This document shows, piece after piece, positions 19,296 through 28,265 of a DNA stretch of 64,000 nucleotides; the first letter of the stretch is position 1, and each line of letters opens with the position of its first letter. The stretch comes from an uncultured Pseudoteredinibacter sp. (GTDB lineage Bacteria; Pseudomonadota; Gammaproteobacteria; Pseudomonadales; Cellvibrionaceae). The notes under the pieces are model-generated. The model was not told the origin of the DNA. It worked only from the letters and a program-made list of their open reading frames with translations, and ran no database searches. The DNA lies in NCBI RefSeq assembly GCF_947500695.1, contig NZ_CANMSS010000001.1, positions 186,001-250,000 of the forward strand. The letters run 5' to 3'. Both the position numbers and the translations under genes were made by a program.

Positions 19296-20669
19296 ATGGA
19301 AATACTGAATAATATCGTTAGCACGATTAATGGAGTAGTTTGGGGGCCCTATATGTTGGCGCTCCTGCTCGGGACGGGCATCTTTTTAACCTTGGGCTTG
19401 AATGTTATGCCCATACGTAAAATCCCCACTGGCTTTAGGTTGTTATGGGGCGGTCGCCGTAGTGATCGTTCGGACGCCGGTGAGCTTTCTCCATTTAATG
19501 CGCTTATGACCTCGCTTTCGGCAACAGTAGGTACTGGTAACATTGCTGGTGTTGCTACTGCGGTTGTATTGGGTGGCCCAGGCGCTTTGTTCTGGATGTG
19601 GATTACCGCTTTAGTGGGTATGGCGACAAAATACTCCGAGGCGGTGCTAGCGGTTAAATACCGTGAAGTGGATGAAGAGGGTAATCATTCCGGTGGCCCT
19701 ATGTACTACATCCGTAACGGCTTAGGTGAGAAGTGGACCTGGCTGGCCGGCGCATTCGCTTTCTTTGGTGCCTTTGCTGCCTTCGGCATTGGTAACACGG
19801 TACAAAGCAACTCGGTGGCCGATGGCTTGAACAGTGCTTTTGGTATTCCAAACTGGATATCCGGCTTAGTTCTCTTTGTGCTTGTTGGTGCTGTTGTACT
19901 CGGCGGCGTTAAGCGTGTCGGTGAAGTGGCAGGTAAGCTTGTACCACTTATGGGTATCGGATACTTCCTTTGTGGTCTTGTCGTACTTTTTGTAAACGCC
20001 GCTGAAATTCCTGCCGCCTTTGCCTTGATTGTCGATTCTGCCTTTAACGGTCACGCGGCAACCGGTGGCTTCGCAGGTGCTGCGATGGTCGCTGCAATTC
20101 GCTTTGGTGTTGCACGAGGTGTGTTCTCTAACGAAGCGGGCCTTGGTAGTGCAGCAATCGCTCATGCGCACGCTAAAACTAAAGATCCTGTGAAGCAGGG
20201 TATGGTAGCGATGCTAGGTACCTTTATCGATACCATCATCGTTTGTACGGTAACCGGTCTAGCAATTGTATCTACTGGTGTATGGCAAACCGGCGTAAAA
20301 GGTGCACCATTAACTGCTGCGGCATTTGAGGCTAGCTTGCCAGGTGTCGGTGAATATATGGTTGCTATTAGTCTAGCCATCTTTGCATTTACTACCATCT
20401 TGGGCTGGAGTGTTTACGGCGAGCGTTGTGTCGAGTTTTTGTTTGGCAAAGGCGCTATTAAACCATTCCGCTTCGTATGGGTATTGGTTGTACCGGTAGG
20501 TACTGTAGTTGGCCTAGACTTTGTTTGGCTGCTTGCAGATACCTTCAATGCCCTAATGGCACTACCTAACTTAATTGCTCTTCTATTACTAAGCCCCGTT
20601 GTATTTAAGCTGACACGCGAGTACTTCAATAAGAAAGAAAATAACGACAGTGCAGCTAACGAGGCTTAA
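19296..20669 (+). CDS. Alanine/glycine:cation symporter (AGCS family)
   Basis: AGCS transporters bring alanine or glycine into the cell with Na+. The 457-residue protein has about ten hydrophobic helices and family motifs including NALMTSLSATVGTGNIAGVATA, GPGALFWMWITALVGMATKYSEA and RGVFSNEAGLGSAAIAHAHA. The gene follows the glycine cleavage genes in the same direction. Glycine is therefore the best guess for its substrate, and the Na+ gradient made by the Na+-NQR could drive it. The substrate is inferred; alanine is the alternative. Confidence 0.93.
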   Translation: MEILNNIVSTINGVVWGPYMLALLLGTGIFLTLGLNVMPIRKIPTGFRLLWGGRRSDRSDAGELSPFNALMTSLSATVGTGNIAGVATAVVLGGPGALFWMWITALVGMATKYSEAVLAVKYREVDEEGNHSGGPMYYIRNGLGEKWTWLAGAFAFFGAFAAFGIGNTVQSNSVADGLNSAFGIPNWISGLVLFVLVGAVVLGGVKRVGEVAGKLVPLMGIGYFLCGLVVLFVNAAEIPAAFALIVDSAFNGHAATGGFAGAAMVAAIRFGVARGVFSNEAGLGSAAIAHAHAKTKDPVKQGMVAMLGTFIDTIIVCTVTGLAIVSTGVWQTGVKGAPLTAAAFEASLPGVGEYMVAISLAIFAFTTILGWSVYGERCVEFLFGKGAIKPFRFVWVLVVPVGTVVGLDFVWLLADTFNALMALPNLIALLLLSPVVFKLTREYFNKKENNDSAANEA

Positions 20670-20709
20670 GCCTCACCTTTAAAAAACACTACTAAAAAAG
20701 ACAAGCGGA

Positions 20710-20731
20710 TTGCCAGCTTTCGGGCTGGCAA
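20710..20731 (+). terminator. Hairpin after the symporter gene
   Basis: TTGCCAGC pairs with GCTGGCAA around a 6-base loop. A second small GGCC/GGCC hairpin follows at once. The T tract is poor, so termination is probable but may be partial, allowing some read-through into the porin gene. Confidence 0.5.
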
Positions 20732-20785
20732 GGGGCCTCTTCGGCCTTAAAAAAAGCCGCACTACAGGAATATCAGAGGTAAAAC

Positions 20786-21979
20786 ATGAAAACTACTCTA
20801 AGCAAAACAGTTCTAATGTCATCACTACTGTCAGTTGCTTTCAGCAACTCTGCTTTGGCGGATGATGCAAAGATGGAAGCTCTCGAAGCGCGCATTGCTC
20901 AGTTGGAGTCTTTGTTGAAACAACAAGTCCAGGTTCAAAAAGCTCAAAGTGCAAAGTTGCAATCTGTGGTGGTGAATGTTGAAGATGTAGAACAAATCGC
21001 CAAGGCTGCTAAAAAAGCAACAGTTGAGTACAAACCCAAAGCATCAAATTATGGTTTAAATATCTATGGTAGCTTGCGACCACGTCTGACCTTACGTGAT
21101 GAGGGAGATCGTAGCAGTACCGATATTACTGATGCACTGTCACGTATTGGCATCAAGGGCAGTAAGAAGATCTCGTCGGGTTTGACCGCTTTCTACCGCG
21201 GTGAATGGGATGTCGACATCGAAGCAAATGGTAACTTTGGTGATGCACGCCTGGCTTTTGTAGGCTTGGAAGGTGACTTTGGGCGCGTAGCGATTGGTAA
21301 GCAGTGGAGCCCTCATTACAACCTAGTAGCTGAGCGCTCAGATATCTTTAATCACCGTTCTAGCCCATTTGGTTACGATACCGTAGCCCCATTTAGAACA
21401 GCAGAGCTATTAAGCTACAGCTATAGCAACGGTGGTTTCCGCCTAGATAGCGGCGTGCAGATTAATGGTGACCCAGCCATCGCAGGAAATTCCGGTGATA
21501 GCTCGCGTGCATCAGGGCCAAGTCATGTGGATTCAGGCTCCTTTGGCATGAGTTACGACTTTGGCAACGCTTATATCGGTGCTTCGTTTTTACAGCAGCA
21601 AGGTGATAATGATTACGAACGTGATTTGTTGGGTATTGCCGGTAGCTTGAACGCCAGTGAAAACTTGTACTTGGCCTTTACTTATCAGGATATTTCCGTA
21701 TCTGAATTAGCAGCTCCGGAGCTGGATCAATACACATTTGATCTCGTCGGGTCTTACTCACTTGGCGACGGTTACAAATTAAAAGCCGGCGTTTTTGTTT
21801 TTGATGACGATATCAACGGTGCTGATTCTGACAGTCACGACGGTTACAACATAACCTTTGAGAAACAGTTCAGCGATGTACGATTGTTTGCCGAATGGTT
21901 AACTCGTGACTTTGACTACAGAGACGAACGTAACACCCTTAGCTTAGGCTTGCGTTACGACTTTGATTTGGCGCTGTAG
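20786..21979 (+). CDS. Outer-membrane porin with N-terminal coiled coil
   Basis: The 397-residue protein has a Sec signal peptide ending SNSALA, then a short coiled-coil segment (KMEALEARIAQLESLLKQQ). A beta-barrel of the Gram-negative porin type follows, with alternating aromatic strands (YGLNIYGSLRPRLTLRDEGD) and a C-terminal strand ending LGLRYDFDLAL. The coiled coil may form a periplasmic trimer stalk. The protein should form a diffusion channel in the outer membrane; selectivity cannot be read. A Shine-Dalgarno (AGAGGT) precedes the ATG. It could supply amino acids to the symporter, but this is speculative. Confidence 0.9.
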   Translation: MKTTLSKTVLMSSLLSVAFSNSALADDAKMEALEARIAQLESLLKQQVQVQKAQSAKLQSVVVNVEDVEQIAKAAKKATVEYKPKASNYGLNIYGSLRPRLTLRDEGDRSSTDITDALSRIGIKGSKKISSGLTAFYRGEWDVDIEANGNFGDARLAFVGLEGDFGRVAIGKQWSPHYNLVAERSDIFNHRSSPFGYDTVAPFRTAELLSYSYSNGGFRLDSGVQINGDPAIAGNSGDSSRASGPSHVDSGSFGMSYDFGNAYIGASFLQQQGDNDYERDLLGIAGSLNASENLYLAFTYQDISVSELAAPELDQYTFDLVGSYSLGDGYKLKAGVFVFDDDINGADSDSHDGYNITFEKQFSDVRLFAEWLTRDFDYRDERNTLSLGLRYDFDLAL

Positions 21980-22296
21980 ATCAATCCCTCATAGAGGCAA
22001 TTTATAAGTTTTTCAGTGTAGAGCAGCAGTATGGCCAAGTGATCTTCAATAGCTTGGTCCATTCCCCCGTAAGATATGGGCTGGTAGTTTCAGCCCACTT
22101 CTCGCACGTGTAGCCCTTCCTGCGAGGGCTACCAACGCTTTCCCGGCTCTTCGTGGCCGGGCTTTTTTCCCGTCTAGCTAAGTCTCCGTTTACTGTTGTG
22201 CGTAATATATCATTTCGCCGTGCTGGCATTGTCATGGAGCATTTCAGCTTATTTCTTTAATCTCTTCAGCTATAAAACATAATAACGAGGAGATAA
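21980..22296 (+). other. Porin-TonB receptor intergenic region
   Basis: These 317 bp contain the porin terminator and the presumed promoter of the TonB receptor unit. A GAGGAG Shine-Dalgarno lies just before the receptor ATG. A 77-codon antisense reading frame overlaps the terminator and has no family features, so it is not called. Confidence 0.6.
22142..22168 (+). terminator. Intrinsic terminator after the porin gene
   Basis: CCCGGC pairs with GCCGGG around TCTTCGTG, followed by CTTTTTT. This is a compact GC stem with a U tract and is a good intrinsic terminator about 160 bp after the porin stop. Confidence 0.8.
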
Positions 22297-24651
22297 GTGA
22301 TGAATGCAATAGAAGGCGGTGTATACACTCCAGCTGGGAGCCAATATTCGAAGGCGAGCCCTACAATAAAAACTACGGCAGCTCCATTAAGCGCTGCAAT
22401 AACGTCAGCTGTGCTGATGACGCTTATGCCGCTGGCAAATGCTCAAGGCAGCTTAGAGGAAGTTATTGTCACTGCTCAAAAGACGGAAGAGAGTCTGCAA
22501 GATACTCCAATTGCTGTCTCGGCATTTACCTCAATGGCTATCGAAAACAAAGGTATTGATAATATCGCGCAGGTGGCTAACTTTGCCCCGAATCTGGTTT
22601 TTGATACTACATCTCCTGTGAGTGGCCTGTCTTCAGGTGCAGTCGTGTACATTCGTGGCATAGGTAATACTGATTTTAGTTTAACTACAGACCCGGGAGT
22701 CGGGACTTATGTTGACGGCGTTTATATGTCGCGCTCGGCCGGTGGCGTGCTTGATGTATTAGATGTAGAGCGAATTGAAGTTTTACGCGGGCCCCAGGGC
22801 ACGCTATTCGGGCGCAATACCATTGGTGGTGCAATAAATATTACTTCCCGAAAGCCGGCCGATGAGTTTCAGGGCAAAGTAGATCTTACATTAGGCAATG
22901 ATAGTCGTCAGGATGTAAAAGCGGCCTTTGATATTCCAATGGGGGATTCAATACGTAGCGCTTGGGCCTTCTCCAGTAAAAAACGCGATGGCTATGTTCA
23001 GCGAGTGAGTGTTGGTGATGAATTAGGTGATGAAGAAAAGTTGTCTTTTAGAGGCAATATTATCTATGAGCTTAATGATCAATGGGATTTCGCTTTAAAC
23101 CTAGATTACACCGACATCAATGAATCGAGTGCGGCTTCGGCCTTGCTAGGGTTTACCGCAGGGGCCGGAGTTGTAGGTTATGCATTGGCGAACTTTTCTG
23201 ATATTCCGTCAGGCATAGCCGATCTATCGCAATACATTCCGCGTCGCGCAGAAGATATTACTTATGCCACTGGAAAATCGGGCACCAAGCTTGAAATTCA
23301 GGGCGCTGCTTTTATTGCGAATTATCACGCAGAGAACTTTGATCTAAAATATACCTTTGCTGATCGAGAGACTGAGGGCGAATTTAATCGCGACCCTGAT
23401 AATTCGCCCCACGCCATTACCGAAACTCGAAATCCTGATTATCAACATGAGCAGACTAGTCATGAGTTTCAAATTAGCGGTAGCTTGCTAGACGACAAGA
23501 TTAAATATGTCGGTGGGTTGTATTATTTTGAAGAGCAGGGCACAGACAATGTATTTGTTGATGTTTTTTTACCGACTCCTGATTTAAGTGCCGGTTTCCC
23601 CGCAACAATCAATAATTATGCTGATGTGGATAATACTTCTGAGGCTGCTTATCTTCAGCTGAGCTGGCAGCTCAATGATGTCTTCAGTATCACAACGGGC
23701 CTTCGACATACCCGAGACGAAAAATTCTTTCGTTACACTCAATACATAGGCGCGGATGATCAGGGGAATGGCTATCCATTTTTTCCAGGCGCGGTTAACG
23801 AGGATGGAGTTTTTACAGCAGGTTTAGCTCCATTGGTAGGTAATGGCAGCGGGCAGGCCAGAGATACTTTTGAGCAGAACAATTATAAATTGGGTATGGA
23901 TGCTACGCTGGAAGACGGTACATTGCTTTATTACAGCTTTTCTCAAGGCTTCAAGAGCGGCGGTTTTGTATTGCGTTATGTAGAGGCTGTTGATGAGGTA
24001 CGAACCTTCGAGCCTGAAACGCTCGATAGCCATGAAATCGGTATTAAATGGCAGGGTTGGGATGATCGCCTCAGGGTAAACGCTGCGGCTTATTGGTCCG
24101 ACTATGAAGATGTGCAAGTCACTTTTTTCGACAGTCTAGGTGGCCCCGTTACCGCGAATGCCGGTGTTGTGGATATCAAGGGTCTAGAATTTGAAGTAAC
24201 GGCGATTTTGTATGAAAACCTACAAATGGATATGGCCTATGGCTACACCGATGCCAGTTACGATCAGATTAACCCTATTGAGGGCTTGTCTCTTACTATC
24301 GATGAAAATGCTAAGTTGGTTAACACTCCAGAGCACTCTTTCAATCTCGGTTTTGAATACCTTATACCGCTCGAAAGCAATGAGTTAGCGTTTCGAGTTG
24401 ACTACCGTTACACCGATGAAATTCACAATGATTCTCAGAATTCACGCTTTCTCTTAGAGCAGGCTAATGAGCTTTGGAATGCCTCTGTGCGCTATAGCCT
24501 AGGGGATGAAATTGATTTGGTGTTGTTTGCTAAAAATCTAAAGGACGAGCGTTATATAGAAAGTGGCGATTCTAACTTTGGTTTAGGGTTTCATGAGGGG
24601 AACTTCAACCGCCCGCGGGAATACGGTTTAACACTGCGCTATAGATTTTAA
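22297..24651 (+). CDS. TonB-dependent outer-membrane receptor of the aldoxime/nitrile cluster
   Basis: This 784-residue protein should import a substrate across the outer membrane using TonB energy. An unusually long N-terminal leader (about 50 residues, ending PLANAQ) precedes the TonB box-like EEVIVTAQ. The plug domain has RGIGNTDF, DPGVGTYVDGVYMSRS and the signature VLRGPQGTLFGRNTIGGAINI. A 22-strand barrel follows, ending LTLRYRF. It lies 37 bp upstream of the nitrilase gene with no terminator, so it is probably in one operon with nitrilase and aldoxime dehydratase. Its substrate is not known; siderophore-type function is not indicated by the neighbours. Confidence 0.93.
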   Translation: MMNAIEGGVYTPAGSQYSKASPTIKTTAAPLSAAITSAVLMTLMPLANAQGSLEEVIVTAQKTEESLQDTPIAVSAFTSMAIENKGIDNIAQVANFAPNLVFDTTSPVSGLSSGAVVYIRGIGNTDFSLTTDPGVGTYVDGVYMSRSAGGVLDVLDVERIEVLRGPQGTLFGRNTIGGAINITSRKPADEFQGKVDLTLGNDSRQDVKAAFDIPMGDSIRSAWAFSSKKRDGYVQRVSVGDELGDEEKLSFRGNIIYELNDQWDFALNLDYTDINESSAASALLGFTAGAGVVGYALANFSDIPSGIADLSQYIPRRAEDITYATGKSGTKLEIQGAAFIANYHAENFDLKYTFADRETEGEFNRDPDNSPHAITETRNPDYQHEQTSHEFQISGSLLDDKIKYVGGLYYFEEQGTDNVFVDVFLPTPDLSAGFPATINNYADVDNTSEAAYLQLSWQLNDVFSITTGLRHTRDEKFFRYTQYIGADDQGNGYPFFPGAVNEDGVFTAGLAPLVGNGSGQARDTFEQNNYKLGMDATLEDGTLLYYSFSQGFKSGGFVLRYVEAVDEVRTFEPETLDSHEIGIKWQGWDDRLRVNAAAYWSDYEDVQVTFFDSLGGPVTANAGVVDIKGLEFEVTAILYENLQMDMAYGYTDASYDQINPIEGLSLTIDENAKLVNTPEHSFNLGFEYLIPLESNELAFRVDYRYTDEIHNDSQNSRFLLEQANELWNASVRYSLGDEIDLVLFAKNLKDERYIESGDSNFGLGFHEGNFNRPREYGLTLRYRF

Positions 24652-24688
24652 GAATAGATTCAATAAAGGCTACGAATTGGAGTAGATT

Positions 24689-25681
24689 ATGACAAGCGTA
24701 TTTAAAGCAGCCGCGGTACAAGCTGCACCTGAGTTTATGAATATTGAGGCTGGGGTAGATAAGGCTATTGCCTTAATCGAACAGGCTGCCAGTCAAGGTG
24801 CTGCTATAGTAGCGTTCCCAGAGTGTTGGTTGCCAGGATATCCTTGGTGGCTGTGGTTGTCAGCAACCGCTCATAATATGAAGTATTTTCAGAGCTACCA
24901 TGAGAACTGCATTGAGCTAGGCGATCGACACTGCCAGCGTTTATGTGATGCGGCTCGTGATAATAAAATAATGGTATCGATGGGCTTTAGTGAGAGAGAT
25001 CATGGCTCCCTGTATATTGCACAAATGTTGATATCCGATGCTGGTGATATTTTACAAGCGCGCAGAAAGCTAAAGCCAACTCATATGGAGCGAACTGTCT
25101 TTGGTGAGGGTGATGGCAGCGATTTTGATGTTATTGATTGTGGTATCGCTAGAGTTGGCCAGCTTTGTTGTTGGGAACATCTTCAGCCTTTAAGTAAGTA
25201 TGCAATGTATAGCATGCACGAACAGTTGCATATTGCCGCATGGCCAAGCTTTAGTTGCTACCCGGAAGCCTTCGCATTGGGTGCTGAGCTCAATAATGCC
25301 TTGTCCCAAGTCTATGCCGCAGAAGGGCAGTGCTATGTGCTAGCGCCCTGCGGTGTGATTTCTTCACAGATGATTGATATGTTGGTTGAAAATGATGAAC
25401 AGGCTCAGCTTATCTCAACAGGTGGTGGAGCCGCGCAGATATTCGGGCCTGATGGCCGACCGTTATGTACGCCACTTTCTGATCATGAAGAGGGTTTGCT
25501 GGTGGCCGATATCGATCTATCCGCCATTACTATCGCAAAGAGCTTTGCTGATCCTGTTGGGCACTATTCCAGACCTGATGTTACAAGGCTGCTGTTAAAT
25601 CGTCAGGCGATGACTGCTGTTGCTGACGCTGCGAATGAAACGGTTCAAGTCGAAGAGGTCGTAATAGAAGAAGATGGTTGA
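24689..25681 (+). CDS. Nitrilase (carbon-nitrogen hydrolase family)
   Basis: The enzyme should hydrolyse a nitrile directly to a carboxylic acid and ammonia. The catalytic triad is visible: Glu45 in FPECW, Lys129 in RRKLKPTHMERTVFGEGDG, and Cys161 in LCCWEH. The CWEHLQPL and ERTVFGEGDG blocks are those of true nitrilases (branch 1) rather than amidases. The length of 330 residues is slightly short of many nitrilases. A GGAG Shine-Dalgarno is present. Its neighbour encodes aldoxime dehydratase, so its natural nitrile is probably the dehydration product of an aldoxime. The side chain (aryl or alkyl) cannot be predicted. Confidence 0.93.
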   Translation: MTSVFKAAAVQAAPEFMNIEAGVDKAIALIEQAASQGAAIVAFPECWLPGYPWWLWLSATAHNMKYFQSYHENCIELGDRHCQRLCDAARDNKIMVSMGFSERDHGSLYIAQMLISDAGDILQARRKLKPTHMERTVFGEGDGSDFDVIDCGIARVGQLCCWEHLQPLSKYAMYSMHEQLHIAAWPSFSCYPEAFALGAELNNALSQVYAAEGQCYVLAPCGVISSQMIDMLVENDEQAQLISTGGGAAQIFGPDGRPLCTPLSDHEEGLLVADIDLSAITIAKSFADPVGHYSRPDVTRLLLNRQAMTAVADAANETVQVEEVVIEEDG

Positions 25682-25759
25682 TGACAAATTGCCTAAGGTA
25701 GATTACCACTAGCGATAAATTTCAATATAACAATAAGTAAAATGCATCGAGGTCGTAAT

Positions 25760-26752
25760 ATGAAAAATAATATGCCGCCTAATTGGCAGCCGCCAGCACC
25801 AGCGTGGCAAGCCCAGTGGGCTGACCATCAGGATTTACGTGTGGCTTATTTTGCTATTCAAGCTGATCAGCCGGATTTGTTGGAATCGTGGTGTAAAGAA
25901 TACTTTGAGTTAAATGACGATCCTCAGTGCCCTAGGCCCCTGTTGTTGGAACGGGGCCACTTTTTAGATACCGTAGCGCAGAGCAATTTTTTGATTATCA
26001 GTTACTGGCGTGAGGATGACTATCAGCGTTGGTGGGCCAATGCTCATGTCTCCTGGTACGAAATGGCGCAGGGCAACAATATCGGCTTTTGGCGCGAGAC
26101 TTTATGCCTGCCTTTGGATAACTTTGAAACACTATTATCCAGCCCTGATGTTCACGGTATTGCGAGTTGCAGCGATAGCTTAGAAGGGCCGATATTAGAG
26201 CACGGTTATCCTGGTGGAATGCGAGATAGAATTAAGTCCTGTACTCTCAAAGACGTGCGCAGCAATACAAAACCCGCAGCGGTGTTGAATTCAGAGCAAT
26301 CGATTATACGTATTGTTGCGCCTGAGAATTTGTGCATGATCCGCTCAGGGCAAGATTGGGGCCATTGCGATGTAGATCAAGCTAGAGATTACCTTGAAAA
26401 TGTACACCCTGTGCTTCAGGTAGGTATGAATTATCTACGTGATAAAGGTGATGAATGTGATTGTTACAGTATGCGCTTAGTGGACGTGCTTGATGATTCC
26501 TGGGGAAAGACTAAGCAGACATTTGGGCTGGGTTTTGCTAAAGATATTTTTGTTTTTGAAAACTGGGCAAAAAATCATCCTACACACCTCGATATATTTG
26601 GAAAGTTTATGACCATGGCTGAACGCTACGGCGAAAACCTTCAACTACAACTTTGGCATGAGGTGGCGCTGTGCTCGGGCAGTGCAGGGGAATTTGAGTA
26701 TATACAATGCCATGCAAAAACTGGCATATTACCCTTTGCCCATTACGAATAA
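25760..26752 (+). CDS. oxd: Aldoxime dehydratase (heme enzyme)
   Basis: This b-type heme enzyme dehydrates an aldoxime to a nitrile. The 330-residue protein resembles phenylacetaldoxime dehydratases: it has an RRPP-like proline-rich N-terminus (MPPNWQPPAPAW), FLIISYWRE, a YPGGMRDR segment, HPTHLDIFGKF and LWHEV. His276 (PTHL) and His300 (LWHEV) are candidates for the axial heme ligand and the catalytic distal histidine. The ATG I chose has CGAGGT a few bases upstream; an earlier ATG six codons before is in frame. It lies about 80 bp after the nitrilase gene and 42 bp before the AraC-type gene. Confidence 0.9.
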   Translation: MKNNMPPNWQPPAPAWQAQWADHQDLRVAYFAIQADQPDLLESWCKEYFELNDDPQCPRPLLLERGHFLDTVAQSNFLIISYWREDDYQRWWANAHVSWYEMAQGNNIGFWRETLCLPLDNFETLLSSPDVHGIASCSDSLEGPILEHGYPGGMRDRIKSCTLKDVRSNTKPAAVLNSEQSIIRIVAPENLCMIRSGQDWGHCDVDQARDYLENVHPVLQVGMNYLRDKGDECDCYSMRLVDVLDDSWGKTKQTFGLGFAKDIFVFENWAKNHPTHLDIFGKFMTMAERYGENLQLQLWHEVALCSGSAGEFEYIQCHAKTGILPFAHYE

Positions 26753-26794
26753 GCGGTGTTTCATAATAATTGTGGGCTGGTTTGAGAGGTGACT

Positions 26795-27757
26795 ATGAGC
26801 TTTCTTCTGCAGCAGGGATACACTCGATCAACTAATGATGTTCCAAGTCAGGAGCGTGAAGCATTCTGGTGTGATGCGGTATGCCAAGAGTACGTTAAGC
26901 TCGACTGCAATATTGATACGCAAAGCTCATTTAGCGGATCGGTTCGTGGTGGTGTTGGGCTTTCCAAACTGCGTTTTTCCGAGGTTTTGGCTGACCCCCA
27001 AGAGGTGCGTCGCGATAAGTATTTAATCTCTCAATCCACCGAAGAAGATTTTTTGATTAGCTTTCAGCTAAGCCAAGAAGGCTTTGTTCGTCAAAGCGGG
27101 CGTGAAGCACATTTAAAACAAGGGAACTTTGCCTTATACGATAGTACCGAGCCATATACCTTATCGTTCAACAAGCCATTTCATCAATTAATTATTCAGA
27201 TGCCTAAGGATGTTTTGCGACAACATTTGTTGGAGCCAGAGCGTTATACAGCGGTGTGCATTGATGGGCAGCAGGGCATAGGGGCGGTCTTGTCTAACTT
27301 TATTCTCTCTTTAGCGCAGGAATTAAATACTGTGCCTGATGTGTGTGATGAATTGTGTGATAATTTATTGAATATGATTGCTATGGCTTATAGCTCTTCT
27401 GTTCAGGTTAAGAGTGTAGTGGACAGTCAGCAATTGCAAGACACTCTAAGAAAGAAGATACTGCGATTTATCGATAATAATTTATCCGAGCCAGAGTTAA
27501 ATAATCAGAAGATTGCCGATGCCCAAGGTATTTCACTTAGGTACTTACAAAAACTATTCGAGGGGCAAGAGCATAGCCTTCATCAAATCGTGTTAGATAA
27601 AAGGTTGCAAAAGGCCCAAGCCCTACTTTTGGATAAACATGGCTCGGTATCAAACTTAGAACAATTGGCCTACAGTTGCGGATTTAATAGCTACGCACAC
27701 TTCTCACGTAGTTTTAAAAAACACTTTGGTCTATCGCCCAGTGAGCTGAAAGCTTAG
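26795..27757 (+). CDS. AraC-family transcriptional regulator of the nitrilase/aldoxime cluster
   Basis: The 320-residue protein has an N-terminal AraC-binding-like domain (about residues 1-200). Two C-terminal helix-turn-helix motifs follow (NQKIADAQGISLRYLQKLFE and LEQLAYSCGFNSYAHFSRSFKKHFG), ending SPSELKA. AraC/XylS regulators next to nitrilase genes are known (NitR type), so it is likely an aldoxime- or nitrile-responsive activator of the upstream operon. The ATG is preceded by GAGAGG; a GTG two codons earlier is possible. Its stop overlaps the stop of the convergent small gene by 4 bp. Confidence 0.9.
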   Translation: MSFLLQQGYTRSTNDVPSQEREAFWCDAVCQEYVKLDCNIDTQSSFSGSVRGGVGLSKLRFSEVLADPQEVRRDKYLISQSTEEDFLISFQLSQEGFVRQSGREAHLKQGNFALYDSTEPYTLSFNKPFHQLIIQMPKDVLRQHLLEPERYTAVCIDGQQGIGAVLSNFILSLAQELNTVPDVCDELCDNLLNMIAMAYSSSVQVKSVVDSQQLQDTLRKKILRFIDNNLSEPELNNQKIADAQGISLRYLQKLFEGQEHSLHQIVLDKRLQKAQALLLDKHGSVSNLEQLAYSCGFNSYAHFSRSFKKHFGLSPSELKA

Positions 27758-28095
27758 CTGTTTGTTTTTAACTTTGGCTTTTGAACAGAGTGGATAACGT
27801 AATCACCCTCAAGGTAAACAACAAAACTAGCATAGTGCCACTGACTTATCGGTGGTTGTCCTACGGGGCCAGTAACATGATTAGGTTCTCCAAAATCACG
27901 TAGTAACTGTTTGCTATTTAAGCCTCGTTTGGGAAGCTCAGAGTCCACGGTTCCTTGACTGCCAATTGGTACTCGGATTTGCTCGGCATGCGCTATGGAA
28001 ACGAATGAAGCGCTTAAAAGCAAACTGCTTGCAATGACTGAAGTATTAAAGAGGGCACGATTTATTTTTTTGTTTAGCAAGTAACTGCCAATCAT
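27754..28095 (-). CDS. Small exported protein of unknown function
   Basis: The 113-residue product has a Sec signal peptide (hydrophobic ASSLLLSASFVSIAHA, cleavage after AHA). The mature domain of about 75 residues contains LLRDFGEPNHVTGPVGQPPISQWHY and VVYLEGDYVIHSV. This pattern is reminiscent of small SmpA/BamE-like or conserved pseudomonad periplasmic proteins in which a FGxP motif precedes a WxY strand. I do not assign a function. It is convergent with the AraC gene and not obviously part of its operon. Confidence 0.75.
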   Translation of the reverse strand: MIGSYLLNKKINRALFNTSVIASSLLLSASFVSIAHAEQIRVPIGSQGTVDSELPKRGLNSKQLLRDFGEPNHVTGPVGQPPISQWHYASFVVYLEGDYVIHSVQKPKLKTNS

Positions 28096-28265
28096 AATCT
28101 AGTCCTTTTCCCTAAGTGTGTGTCTAAAGTGCTTTGTTATAGGAATATAATAAGGGATATAGAGGGAAGATTGTAGCTGTGTTTTGCTAGCGGCTGTGCA
28201 GGGTAGCTAGCTCTCTTTAAGAGCCTTCGCAGTGTTTGACCCAAGGCTAATAGGTCGAGTGACTC

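Noticed and set aside
22002..22235. A 77-codon minus-strand frame between porin and TonB receptor
   Set aside because: It runs through the porin terminator hairpin, has no ribosome binding site of note and no family features.
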